From the NCBI GenBank assembly GCA_016188575.1, contig JACPHN010000108.1, forward strand, positions 1 through 57,523: a stretch of DNA of 57,523 nucleotides, given 5' to 3'. The position numbers and the translations under genes are program-made. Below, in pieces: positions 24,741 through 34,029 of this stretch (position 1 is its first letter; each line of letters starts with the position of its first letter). The notes under the pieces are model-generated. The model did no database searches. It worked only from the letters and a program-made list of their open reading frames with translations, and was not told the origin of the DNA. This DNA comes from Candidatus Schekmanbacteria bacterium (GTDB lineage: Bacteria > CSSED10-310 > JACPHN01).

Positions 24741-26645
24741 CGAGGCGAAGCTGTTCAAAGTAGCGAAGCGCTTCAGGGTTGGCGAGGGCATTGCGGTTTG
24801 TCACCGGCAAGCCCTGGAGCGCTCGCTTGACGGCAATTTCGACCTTCTTGCCACTGACGGTGTAAGGAATATCGGGAACGGCCAGGATTTGCGCCGGCAC
24901 GTGGCGCGGCGAGGCCGCCGCGCGGATCGCCTGGCGAATGCGGGCGGCGAGGCTCGCCGAAAGCTCGCAGCCGGCGGCGAGCTTGACGAAGAGGACGATC
25001 TGGACGTCGCCATCCTGGTCTCGACCCACCACCAGGCTGTCCGCAATCTCGGCGAGCGGTTCGACGGCGCGATAGATCTCGGCCGTGCCGATGCGCACAC
25101 CGCCGGGATTCAGAGTCGCGTCTGACCGGCCGTAGATGATCACACTGCCGCGCTCGGTGATTTCCACGAAGTCGCCATGGCACCACACTCCCGGGAAGCG
25201 GTCGAAGTACGCGCTGCGGTACTTCTCACCGGCCGGGTCGTTCCAGAAGCCCACGGGTTGTGACGGAAACGGCGTGGCACACACCAGCTCGCCCTTTTGA
25301 CCGATCACGGAGCGGCCTTCCTCGTCAAAGGCGTGGACGTCCATGCCGAGGCCCCGGCATTGGATCTCGACGAGATGATGTCGGTGCCGCCGGAGATGGA
25401 CGCAAGGAGCACATCGGATTTGATGTCTCGATAGACATAGCGAAAGCTGGCCTCGGTCAGCGGCGACCCCGTGGAAAGAATGGCTCGCAGCGCGGACAGG
25501 TCGTGCTGCTCTCGGGGGCGCAGGCCGGCCTTTTCAAGCGCGGCGAGGTACTTGGCGCTCGTGCCGAAGACGGTAACCTTGAGCTCCTCGGCCATGCGCC
25601 ACAGCACCGCGGGATCGGGCGAAAACGGCGCCCCGTCAAAAAGGACGACCGTGGCTCCGGACGCCAGACCCGATACCAGCCAATTCCACATCATCCAGCC
25701 ACAGGTCGTGTAATAGAAGATGCGGTCGCCGAGTTTCAGATCCACGTGCAGCCGGTGTTCCTTGAGGTGTTGAAGGAGGGATCCCCCTGCACCGTGAACT
25801 ATACACTTCGGGGCTCCCGTAGTCCCGGACGAATAGAGCACGTATACCGGGTGGTCGAATGGGAGCTCCGCGAATACGAGGCGCTCATCTCGCGTCGCGG
25901 CGGTCAGCTCAGTCCACAGGATCGCGCGGGGAACGCCGCTGAGGTCGGGTGACGGTCGCAAGTAAGGCACGACGACAACCAGCTCGATGGACGGGATTGC
26001 CGCTGCGACCTCAGCCAGCCGGTCGAGGCAGTCGATCTCGGTGCCGCGATACACGTACCCGTCGGCGGCGAATAGCACCTTCGGCCGAATTTGTCCAAAG
26101 CGATCGACGACGCTCTGAGTGCCGAAATCCGGGCTGGCGGAGGACCAGACTGCCCCGATGCTCGTCGTCGCCAGCATCGCGATCACGGTTTCAACAATGT
26201 TCGGGAGATAGCCCGCGACGCAATCGCCCGCGCTCACCCCAGCTCTGCGCAGGGCGGCGGCCAGCGTCCCGGTGGCCGCCCGCAGCTCCGCGTAACTGAC
26301 GCGGCGGCAAGCGCCGGTCTCGTTGCGGAAATCCAGGGCAATGGCTTCCGGCGCCGCTCCGGCCAGCAGATTCTCGGCGAAATTCAGGCGGCAGCCGGCA
26401 AACCACCGCGCCGTCAACATGTCGCCACCACCGCGGAGGATGGGCGCTGCCGGTGGCGTCATGCGGACCCCGAAATAGTCGGCCAGGAGCGACCAGAAGG
26501 CACCGGGATCGGTCACGCTCCAGCGGTGCAGCTCATCATACGCGGCGAACGTCCGGCCCGTGGCGGTCTCGGCCCGCCGGGTGAATTCGCTGATGTTCGC
26601 CGCCGCAATGCGATCCAGGGTCGGCTGCCATACCATTTCGCGCAT
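24721..26645 (-). pseudogene. Acetoacetyl-CoA synthetase, broken by an internal deletion and frameshift
   Basis: The gene would encode acetoacetate-CoA ligase, an AMP-forming enzyme that activates acetoacetate. The first frame (26645 down to ~25371) has the AMP-binding motif YVLYSSGTTGAPK and ends its family match at [10 protein letters not shown]. The match resumes in another frame at [18 protein letters not shown] from ~25368 and runs to 24721. Family members have about 13-15 more residues between these blocks (a CF..GNP..LPV..G segment), so a short deletion of a length not divisible by three is inferred at 25368-25373. The first frame alone ends at 25305. The ATG at 26645 has AGGAGA eight bases upstream. 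It may be real decay or an assembly or sequencing error. Confidence 0.8.
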
Positions 26646-26722
26646 GTTCGTCGTCTCCTGTCCCGCACAGCCTTGCCCGGCAGCAGATTCGCCGTGCCCC
26701 GCCGCCGCTGGCCGCGGGCGAT

Positions 26723-26752
26723 AGAGTAGACACACCAGCGGGGCACAGTCAA
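26723..26752 (-). promoter_or_regulatory. Probable promoter of the acetoacetyl-CoA synthetase operon
   Basis: On the minus strand TTGACT (26752-26747), an 18-base spacer and TACTCT (26728-26723) form a plausible sigma70 promoter about 80 bp before the ATG at 26645. Confidence 0.5.
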
Positions 26753-26803
26753 GCTCGTCATCGTTTCGTCAGGTGGTGCGCGAGAGATCCGTGGCGGACG
26801 GCC

Positions 26804-26933
26804 ATCTGAACCCACCGCCTGGTCGACTGCACGCTGAGTGGAAAGCGCATCACGAAGATCCCCACCTCGCCTCCCCGCGCAGGCGAGGGGAGGAGGGCGC
26901 TCGCGTCAACGCCGAGCAGACAAGGGATCGACG
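26804..26933. repeat. Dispersed inverted-repeat element, copy A
   Basis: This copy begins CTGAACCCACCGCCTGG and contains GAAAGCGCATCACGAAGA, the hairpin around CCTCCCCGCGCAGGCGAGGGG, and a degenerate right end near CAAGGGATCGAC. It is about 130 bp and lies between the acetoacetyl-CoA synthetase and histidine kinase genes. It matches the copies at 32945, 37191 and 48533. The rest of 26646-27056 holds the minus-strand promoter and no gene. Confidence 0.7.
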
Positions 26934-27056
26934 GCCGGCCACCCGCTGGCGAAATGGCCGCAAACGGGCTATGCTAATGCCGCTCGCTAGCAGTTCCGGA
27001 GGCGGTGCGGTGGAGGCGTGCTCGGACACCCTGAGCCTTGATCGTGGCATGACGCC

Positions 27057-30000
27057 GTGAACGTGGCACTGATTTGTGACACGGGGCCATCCTGCCGCTG
27101 TCGAGCACTCGCCGCGGCTGCCGGCGGGCACGGCCTGCGCATTACCGAGATGACGGCCGCGTCCGCTCTTGCGAGTGGGAATCGCGAGAGCGGAATCGCC
27201 ATCCTGTGCGCGCTCGATCCGCGAACAAGCCGCGCCCTCCCGGAAGCGGCCCGCGCGTTCCTGTCACCGAAGCGCCCGCCGCTAATGCTGCTGGTACCTA
27301 CTCTCCGGCAGGTCGACATCGGGCCACTTCTCGATACCGGTGTCGCCGACATCTGCGCCGCCGATGATCCTCTGCGGCTGGTTTGCCGCCGCCTGAAAAA
27401 CGCCGCGCGGCCCAATCACGGCAACGGCGTCGCCGCCATGGACTTGACGCCCTACCGCCGCGTCGTCGGCATTCCCCGCGCTTCCTTCGTGTATTCGCAC
27501 AACCCGCACGGGGTATTTACATTTCTCAGCCCCACGGTAACGGACGTGCTCGGGTATTCTGCGGAGGAGTTCTGCACGCACTACACCGAGTATCTCACCG
27601 CCAACCCGATCAACGAGCTCGTCGTCAGTCACACCGACGGCAGCCTGCGCGGCGAGGTGCAACCGCCGTACGACGTGGAGCTCTACCGAAAAGACGGCTC
27701 GGTTTGCCATCTCGTCGTCAGCGAGGTTCCCGTCATCGACGAAACGGGACAGGTGGTGGCGGTGGAGGGGCTGGCTACGGACGTCACGGAGCGGGTCGTC
27801 GCCGAAGAAAACTTGAAGCGCTCCTATGCGATTCTGGAGGCCCTTATCGAGAACACGGGCGATTTCATCCTCTACTCGGACGAGTGCGGCTTCCCGGTTT
27901 TCTTCAACACCGCCTACGCGCACATCATGATGGATGTCTTGGGGCTCGAGATGCGGCCCGGGATCAAACCGCACGAGCTTCTGCCTGAGGCCGCCGATCG
28001 GGAGTTCTGGGACCAGTGCCATCGCCGCGTGCTCGCCGGCGAACGCTTTTCCTTCGAGTACCGGATTCCCCTAGGTGAGCCCAGGTACCTGGAGGTGCGC
28101 TACAACCCCGCCATAAAAGATGGCAAAGTCATCGGCTTCTCCGAGATTTCCCACGACATCACCGCTCACAAGCTCGCGGAGCAGGAGCTCCGCAAACACC
28201 GCGATCAACTCCACGAGCTGGTGCGGCAGCGCACGGTGGAGCTCGAGAGCAAGGAACGCCGCTATCGCACCTACGTCGACGCGGCTCCCCACGGGATCTT
28301 CATCTTTGATGCGCAGGGCCGCTTCCTCGAGGCGAACCCCGCAGCCTGCGAGCTGACCGGTTTCGGGGCCGCCGAGCTCCGGGGCCTGTGCCTCGCGGAT
28401 CTCGTGCATCCAGACGACCGCGCCGATTGCTGGCGACTGCTGTCCGAGCTTCTGGAGCGGGGAAAGATGTCGGCCGAGCTTCACTGCGTCCGCGCCAACA
28501 AGTCCGACCTCTACCTGTCGCTGGCAACTGTCGAAGTCGCTCCGGGCCGCTATCTGGGTTTCGCCGAGGACACGACCGACCGCAAGCACATGGAGGACGA
28601 CCTGCGCGCGAGCGAACGCAAGTACCGCGACCTCGTGGAGACCTCCCAGGATCTCATCTGGCAGTGCGATATCGAAGGCCGTTTCACATACCTGAATCCC
28701 GCCTGGGAGAAAACGCATGGCTTGCCGCTCGGCGAGATGCTCGGCAGGCGCTTTGCGGACTTCGTGCCGCCGGACGAAGCCGCGGCCTGTAGCGAAGCGT
28801 TCGAGCAGTGCCTTCACGAGGGTAACCTCGTTGGCCTCGAAGCCGCTCACGTGGCCAAGGACGGCAGAGTTGTGCACCTCATCGTCAATGCCATTCCGCT
28901 GCTCGCTGACAGCGGCTTTGTCGTCGGCACGCAGGGAACAGCTCACGACAGGACGGCAAAGAAGCTGCTGGAGGAAGAGCTCCGCGAGAGCCGGCGTGAG
29001 CTTGAGCAGGCCAATCGCATGCTCCGCCTGGTGCTGGACACCATTCCTGTCCGGGTGTTCTGGAAGGACTTGAGTCTGGCCTACCTCGGGTGCAACCTTC
29101 CCTTTGCCCGGGATGCCGGTTCCGAGTCCCCTGAGGATCTGTTGGGTCGCAATGATTTTGACATGGTCTGGCGAAACGAGGCGCCCCGCTATCGCCTCGA
29201 CGATCGGCAGGTGATCAGCACGGGCATCCCGAAGCTCGGCTTCGACGAGCCCCAGAGCACACCTGCCGGCACCACCATCTGGTTGCGCACGAGCAAGGTG
29301 CCGCTCCGTGACGGCGACGGCAAGATCATCGGCGTGCTTGGCACCTACGAAGATATCACCGAACGCAAGAACGCCGAACGCGAAAGGCGCGAGCTCGAAG
29401 AGCAGGTCCGGCACGCGCAAAAGCTGGAGAGTCTGGGCGTGCTGGCGGGCGGCATCGCGCACGATTTCAACAACTTGTTGACGGCGCTGTTTGGCGGCAT
29501 CGACCTTGCTCTGCTGCGCCTGGGGCCGGACCAACCCGCCCGCACCCATCTCGAGACCATGGCGACAGCCGCAGCGCGCATGGCCGAGCTCACCAACCAG
29601 ATGCTGGCGTACGCGGGGAAGGCGCACTTCGAGCAGAGCCTGGTCGACATCACCACCGTCGTCCGCGACATGAGCCCGCTGCTGCAAATGTCCGTGGCGA
29701 AGACGTCAAAGCTAGCGTTTGACCTGAGTATCGCCCTGCCCATGGTGAACGGCGACCCTGCACAACTGCGACAGGTTCTTCTCAATCTCGTGACCAACGC
29801 CTCCGAAGCGCATGATGGCGCTCACGGAGAGGTCACGGTTTCAACTTTCGCAGGGCCCTTGCCCGACCTCGAACTTGCCGAGCTCGTTGGCACCCTCGAT
29901 ATCGATGCGGCGACCGCCGTCGTCATCGGCGTCAAGGACCGCGGCCGCGGCATCGAGCCGGAGATCCGCCACAAGCTGTTTGACCCGTTTTTCACGACCA

Positions 30001-30566
30001 AATTCACGGGGCGAGGTTTGGGACTGGCCACCACCCTCGGTATCGTAAAGCAGCACGGCGGGGCTATCGTCGTGCGCAGCACGCCGGGGAGCGGAACCAC
30101 TTTCTATGTGCTCCTGCCCGCCCTCACGGTGGCCTCGTCCGCGACCGAGTCCCCGGAGCCCCCCACAGCCCAGGGCCTGGCGCGCTTCGGCGCCCGGGTG
30201 CTGCTCGCCGACGACAACGCGGACGTCCGGGAAACCGCCATCCTCATGCTGGAGTCGGTGGGGTGCGACGTCGTTGCAGTCGGCGACGGTGAGGCGGCGG
30301 TCGAAATGGTCCAGAGCGATGTAGGTGCTTTTCACATCGCGATTCTCGACGTCACGATGCCGCGTCTCGGCGGCATAGCGGCGCTCCAAAAGCTCAGAGA
30401 GCTGGCGCCGCGGGTTCCCGTCGTGCTCGCCAGCGGGTACGCGGAAGAGGACGTCGCGCAGCGGCCCGGAACCGCTGGAGCCGCCGCCTTCCTGCACAAG
30501 CCGTTCAACCTCTCCGAGCTGCGGGAGGTTCTGCACCACGTGCTGCGGGTGCGATCAATCCCGTAA
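27057..30566 (+). CDS. Multi-PAS hybrid histidine kinase
   Basis: A 1169-residue cytoplasmic sensor kinase. Residues 1-110 resemble a degenerate receiver-like domain. About five PAS domains follow between ~130 and 770, several ending in the typical DITERK or DVTERV motif. The dimerisation/phosphoacceptor site is AGGIAHDFNNLL with His802. The ATPase domain has NLVTNASEAHDG and DRGRGIEPE. A C-terminal receiver has LLADDNADV and Asp1098 in AILDVTMPRL. No membrane segment is seen, so it senses an internal signal. The start is GTG. Such kinases pass phosphate from His802 to Asp1098 and on to a partner not in the window. Its last 62 bp overlap argC. Confidence 0.92.
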   Translation: MNVALICDTGPSCRCRALAAAAGGHGLRITEMTAASALASGNRESGIAILCALDPRTSRALPEAARAFLSPKRPPLMLLVPTLRQVDIGPLLDTGVADICAADDPLRLVCRRLKNAARPNHGNGVAAMDLTPYRRVVGIPRASFVYSHNPHGVFTFLSPTVTDVLGYSAEEFCTHYTEYLTANPINELVVSHTDGSLRGEVQPPYDVELYRKDGSVCHLVVSEVPVIDETGQVVAVEGLATDVTERVVAEENLKRSYAILEALIENTGDFILYSDECGFPVFFNTAYAHIMMDVLGLEMRPGIKPHELLPEAADREFWDQCHRRVLAGERFSFEYRIPLGEPRYLEVRYNPAIKDGKVIGFSEISHDITAHKLAEQELRKHRDQLHELVRQRTVELESKERRYRTYVDAAPHGIFIFDAQGRFLEANPAACELTGFGAAELRGLCLADLVHPDDRADCWRLLSELLERGKMSAELHCVRANKSDLYLSLATVEVAPGRYLGFAEDTTDRKHMEDDLRASERKYRDLVETSQDLIWQCDIEGRFTYLNPAWEKTHGLPLGEMLGRRFADFVPPDEAAACSEAFEQCLHEGNLVGLEAAHVAKDGRVVHLIVNAIPLLADSGFVVGTQGTAHDRTAKKLLEEELRESRRELEQANRMLRLVLDTIPVRVFWKDLSLAYLGCNLPFARDAGSESPEDLLGRNDFDMVWRNEAPRYRLDDRQVISTGIPKLGFDEPQSTPAGTTIWLRTSKVPLRDGDGKIIGVLGTYEDITERKNAERERRELEEQVRHAQKLESLGVLAGGIAHDFNNLLTALFGGIDLALLRLGPDQPARTHLETMATAAARMAELTNQMLAYAGKAHFEQSLVDITTVVRDMSPLLQMSVAKTSKLAFDLSIALPMVNGDPAQLRQVLLNLVTNASEAHDGAHGEVTVSTFAGPLPDLELAELVGTLDIDAATAVVIGVKDRGRGIEPEIRHKLFDPFFTTKFTGRGLGLATTLGIVKQHGGAIVVRSTPGSGTTFYVLLPALTVASSATESPEPPTAQGLARFGARVLLADDNADVRETAILMLESVGCDVVAVGDGEAAVEMVQSDVGAFHIAILDVTMPRLGGIAALQKLRELAPRVPVVLASGYAEEDVAQRPGTAGAAAFLHKPFNLSELREVLHHVLRVRSIP

Positions 30567-31503
30567 GCTCATCGAAGCCGCATGCCAGGTTGAGATTCTG
30601 TATCGCCTGCGACGCTGCGCCCTTGAGAAGGTTATCGAGCGCCGCAACCACGACGCCGCGCCGCCCCCCCGCTGCGACTGCGATCCCGCCGATCGCGATC
30701 GCCGGCGTGCCCCGCACGTCCCGAATCTCCGGCGGTGCGGCGGTGATCCTCACGAGCGGCTCGCCGCCATATTGCTCGGAGTACCGTCGGCCAAGCCCCG
30801 CAGCGGACTGTTCCTCGCCAAAGGTGAGGGCGATCGTCAGGCTAATGCCGCGGAAGAACTGGGCAACGTGCGGCGTGAAGTGGACCGACATCCCGAGGTG
30901 CCGAGACACCTCGCGTTCGTGCACGTGCCCTACGAGCTGATACGCCAGCAAGTTGTCGTGCAGCCGATCGGGGTCATTTCGCTCCGAAGGTGTCGCCCCG
31001 GCACCGCTATACCCCGAAACGCCGAAGATCACGGGGGGTGCCACGAGCAAGCCGCGAATGGGCCACAGGGCGAGCTGCATGCCGGTCGCATAACAACCTG
31101 GGTTGGCGATGCGATGGCTATTCTGCACGCGATCCCGGAAGAGCTCCGGTACCCCGTACTGCCACTGTGCGTCGAACCGATGGTCGGCGCTGACATCCAC
31201 GATGACCGCGTGTGGAGCACGGCGGCTGATCGCCTCGACATACGACTCCGACATGCCGTTTGGCAAGGCCAAAATCCAGGCGTCAGCACCTCGCGATGCC
31301 GCCTCGTCGGCCGGCAGGTCCTCGAACAGAAGATCCTCCGGTGCGCCCGCGACGTGGTCCTGAACCCGTTGGCCGGCCAGTGACCTGGATGCGGCAAATG
31401 CCGGCTCGAAGCACGGGTGACGCAGAACGATGCGCAGCAGCTCGACACCGACATGTCCGCGCGCACCGACGACTGCAACTCGCCGTTTCTCGCGCTCCGT
31501 CAC
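30505..31503 (-). CDS. argC: N-acetyl-gamma-glutamyl-phosphate reductase
   Basis: The third enzyme of arginine synthesis, reducing N-acetylglutamyl phosphate to the semialdehyde with NADPH. The 332-residue product begins RVAVVGARGHVGVELLRIV (Rossmann fold). The active-site Cys is in NPGCYATGMQL, and the conserved HVAQFFRGI lies near the substrate-binding His. I place the start at GTG 31503, with GGAGGAG five to eight bases upstream; an in-frame ATG at 31524 lacks such a site. It follows the fused argB/argA gene on the same strand, forming an arginine operon. The 3' end overlaps the histidine kinase gene. Confidence 0.95.
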   Translation of the reverse strand: MTEREKRRVAVVGARGHVGVELLRIVLRHPCFEPAFAASRSLAGQRVQDHVAGAPEDLLFEDLPADEAASRGADAWILALPNGMSESYVEAISRRAPHAVIVDVSADHRFDAQWQYGVPELFRDRVQNSHRIANPGCYATGMQLALWPIRGLLVAPPVIFGVSGYSGAGATPSERNDPDRLHDNLLAYQLVGHVHEREVSRHLGMSVHFTPHVAQFFRGISLTIALTFGEEQSAAGLGRRYSEQYGGEPLVRITAAPPEIRDVRGTPAIAIGGIAVAAGGRRGVVVAALDNLLKGAASQAIQNLNLACGFDELTGLIAPAARGAEPPAARRG

Positions 31504-31542
31504 GGCCAGCTCCTCCTCTTCCATGCCAGGGACGGCGCCATC

Positions 31543-32850
31543 TCAGCCGGCGAGCGTCGCAGGAAAAGCGATCGCCGACTCGATGCATTCCTTGACTTCG
31601 TCGAAACTTTCCAAACCATACCAGAAGATGGTCCACGGGCCCTCCCGCCAGCTTCCCTGCGACTGCTGAAAATACCACTCGCTCACGGGATTGTCCCGGC
31701 GAGCGCGCCAGAACAGCTTGGGATGGTCACGTCGCATCCGCACCCACAAAGACGTTCCGATCCCCTCTCCTTGCGCCCGTTGGGTCACGGCGAACTTGTC
31801 GAGATACGGTATGGAGCTTGGGCGCAGCAAGATCGCGGTCGCTCGATAGGATTCCGCAAGGTAGACGCGATAGAAGCTCCTTGCCGTAAAGTAATCCTCC
31901 GCCAGCTTGCGCTCGAAGCACCGCTCGAGTAGCTCGCGCAGGCGCTCGATGTCGAGGGCGGACAAATCCTGATGAGTCTGGATGCGCTCGCCACGGCGCA
32001 CGAGTGTACCCGAGCCGCGGTGGGTGAACAGCTCGCGAGCGAGATGATCCGGGGAAGTGATGGATACCGATGACGTGGTGGGCAAGCGGCCTAGCAGGTA
32101 ATGGATTTCTTGAACTTTCAGGCGCATCCCGGAGTGAATCCACGGCTGGGCCATCAAAGTTTCATAGTCTTCTTCCAGGTTGATGGACGAAATCACTTTC
32201 CCCTCGCCGTCGAGCAAACCGCCTGTCTCCGTGAGGAACACGATCTTGAACGGTTTTATGGCCACCGCAAGCTCGCGCGCGGCAACGTCGGCGTTGATGT
32301 TTACGATCTGTCCATGGCGCGTTTCACCCAGGCTCGCGAGGATGGGAAGGTGCCCAGAGCGGATGCTGGAGTCGATGGCCTCCAAGTGAACCTGGGTCAC
32401 CTGGCCGACGAGCCCAAACTTCTCGGGTTCAAGAAGCTCGGCTTCGAAAACTCCGGAGGGGATGGGTCGAGCTCTCGTACCCAGATCCTCCAGCGCCTCG
32501 ACCAAACGGAGGTTCTCCTGCTGGAACACGCGCCTGGCAACCGTCAGCGTGGGGGGGCAGGTGACGCGAATTCCATCGAGCTTGTTCGTCTCGATGCCGG
32601 CGTCGCGAAGCGCATCGTTGAGCTGTGGGCCGGCGCCGTGAATAACGATGGGGTAGAGTCCAACGCGGTGCAGAAAAGTCAGTGATGAAGCCAGGCTCGC
32701 AATATCGTCGCGCAGGATGGCTCCTCCCACCTTGATGATTGCGAAGTGCTTGGACTCGACGCTCGAGAACAGCTTCAGGTAGAGATCGATTTCCTTGCTA
32801 CTCGCGATATTCCGCAGCAGCCTGACAATGATATCTTGCGTTGTCTTCAT
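31543..32850 (-). CDS. Bifunctional N-acetylglutamate kinase / N-acetylglutamate synthase
   Basis: A 435-residue fusion. The amino-acid-kinase domain (residues ~30-270) has AIIKVGGAIL, VIHGAGPQLNDAL and INADVAARELAVAI. The C-terminal ~150 residues are a GNAT-type NAT domain of the DUF619 class (AVTQRAQGEGIGTSLW, then FWRARRDNPVSEWYF). This layout is known from Xanthomonas-type bifunctional enzymes and resembles animal and fungal synthases; it makes acetylglutamate and then phosphorylates it. In related enzymes arginine inhibits the kinase or synthase part. The ATG at 32850 is chosen; a GTG lies five codons upstream. No strong ribosome-binding site is visible. argC follows within 40 bp. Confidence 0.92.
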   Translation of the reverse strand: MKTTQDIIVRLLRNIASSKEIDLYLKLFSSVESKHFAIIKVGGAILRDDIASLASSLTFLHRVGLYPIVIHGAGPQLNDALRDAGIETNKLDGIRVTCPPTLTVARRVFQQENLRLVEALEDLGTRARPIPSGVFEAELLEPEKFGLVGQVTQVHLEAIDSSIRSGHLPILASLGETRHGQIVNINADVAARELAVAIKPFKIVFLTETGGLLDGEGKVISSINLEEDYETLMAQPWIHSGMRLKVQEIHYLLGRLPTTSSVSITSPDHLARELFTHRGSGTLVRRGERIQTHQDLSALDIERLRELLERCFERKLAEDYFTARSFYRVYLAESYRATAILLRPSSIPYLDKFAVTQRAQGEGIGTSLWVRMRRDHPKLFWRARRDNPVSEWYFQQSQGSWREGPWTIFWYGLESFDEVKECIESAIAFPATLAG

Positions 32851-32902
32851 GTGCGTACCCGTCACGGCAGGCTACGGCCTGGAACAAACCTGGGGCATTT
32901 TG

Positions 32903-32931
32903 AGCGTAATGAGGGAGGAATACCGTGTCAA
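32903..32931 (-). promoter_or_regulatory. Sigma70-type promoter of the arginine genes
   Basis: On the minus strand TTGACA (32931-32926), a 17-base spacer and TACGCT (32908-32903). The -35 box lies 13 bp from the end of repeat copy C. Transcription would start about 45 bp before the ATG at 32850. Confidence 0.7.
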
Positions 32932-32944
32932 GTGAGGCAACACG

Positions 32945-33082
32945 CCTGAATCCACTGCCTGTTCGAGCTCGTCGCGACTGCCCCCCCTCCACCGCTCCCG
33001 CCGCTTGCGGGGGGAGAGGTCGAGGATGGTCTTCGTGATGCGCTTTCCGAGCATCTTGCAGCCGCCCCGGCGGGAGATTCAG
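32945..33082. repeat. Dispersed inverted-repeat element, copy C
   Basis: A 138-bp copy starting CCTGAATCCACTGCCTG and ending in the degenerate inverted terminus GGCGGGAGATTCAGA. The centre folds as a GC-rich hairpin around CGCTTGCGG, followed by GGTCTTCGTGATGCGCTTTC, the complement of the block seen in copies A and B. It has the same orientation as copy D. The rest of 32866-33279 contains the arginine promoter and no gene. Confidence 0.75.
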
Positions 33083-33279
33083 ACACGCGTACCCGAGCGG
33101 CGCCGAAAAGGTTGCCGGCGGCGCGCCGCGATGATAATTTGGAGCCTGTAGCTGGCAGATTCCGCTGTCGGCCGAATGTCGGGTGATGCTCCTTACAAGT
33201 GACCACGCATAGTGCACTCGCCATGGTGTAAAACCCGCCCGGCCGACGCCCAGATTCCCGTCATCTGGTGCCTGAGCGC

Positions 33280-34026
33280 ATGACCGACACGACCTCCGCC
33301 ATGGATCCGCACCGGTTTCGACCGGGGAGAGATTTTTTCGTCGAGCTCGGTTTCTACGCCCTGTGCTTGCTGTGCGCCGGCTTCTTGCGCGCGTATGACC
33401 CCTACCTCATGGCGCTTCTCTTTACGCTCATTGTCCTCAAGGAGCTTTACTGGCGCACTCCGGGCGATGGCTGGTTCATCGCCGGCGGCGCGCTCTTCGG
33501 CGTTGGATTGGATCTGTTGTTTGTTTGGCGAGGGCTCCACAGCTACGTTCACGTCGGAGCCGCGGGCGTGCCGCTTTGGTCCTTTGCCTTCTGGTCGGTT
33601 TCCGTGATGCTGCTGCGGCGCATCGTCACCTACGTCGACTTCCTGTCGGCGCCGGACGAGCAAACCCGGCTGTTTGCCGGGAAAGCCGGTGAGCTCGTGA
33701 TCTTCGCCGTGCTCTCGGCGGTGCTATGGTTCTGGCGCCCCGGCGAGGTCATGTCGGCGGCATGCATTCTGGCTGCCCTTCTGGTTCGACTCGCAGCAGT
33801 TCGCGAGAGTGGTGATACGGTCGTGTTTCTCCTCGTTGCGCTGGGATCCGCGATGACCGCCTCGTTCTTTGTCGCTCGCCACGTGTTGGCTTTCCCGCAC
33901 AGCGAATACGCCGCCGTTCCTCTCTGGTTGCCGCTGTTCTGGGGCTACTTTGCGCTACTGGCCCGCCGCGCGATTCGTCCGCTCGAGCATCGGTTGAATC
34001 CGGTAGTGCCCTTCGCCTACATGTAG
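33280..34026 (+). CDS. Polytopic membrane protein, unknown function
   Basis: A 248-residue protein with about six to seven predicted membrane helices (for example LGFYALCLLCAGFLRAY and FFVARHVLAFPHS on each side of the central helices). No family was recognised. Conserved-looking features are the WRTPGDGWF loop and GLHSYVHVGAAGVPLW. The ATG at 33280 is chosen; a GTG 12 bases earlier is in frame. It is followed three bases later by a glycosyltransferase gene, so the two are probably co-transcribed and may act together in surface glycan or lipid work. Confidence 0.7.
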   Translation: MTDTTSAMDPHRFRPGRDFFVELGFYALCLLCAGFLRAYDPYLMALLFTLIVLKELYWRTPGDGWFIAGGALFGVGLDLLFVWRGLHSYVHVGAAGVPLWSFAFWSVSVMLLRRIVTYVDFLSAPDEQTRLFAGKAGELVIFAVLSAVLWFWRPGEVMSAACILAALLVRLAAVRESGDTVVFLLVALGSAMTASFFVARHVLAFPHSEYAAVPLWLPLFWGYFALLARRAIRPLEHRLNPVVPFAYM

Positions 34027-34029
34027 GTC

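Noticed and set aside
28071-29687. 538-residue open frame on the minus strand
   Set aside because: It lies wholly inside the histidine kinase gene, which has complete PAS, kinase and receiver motifs.
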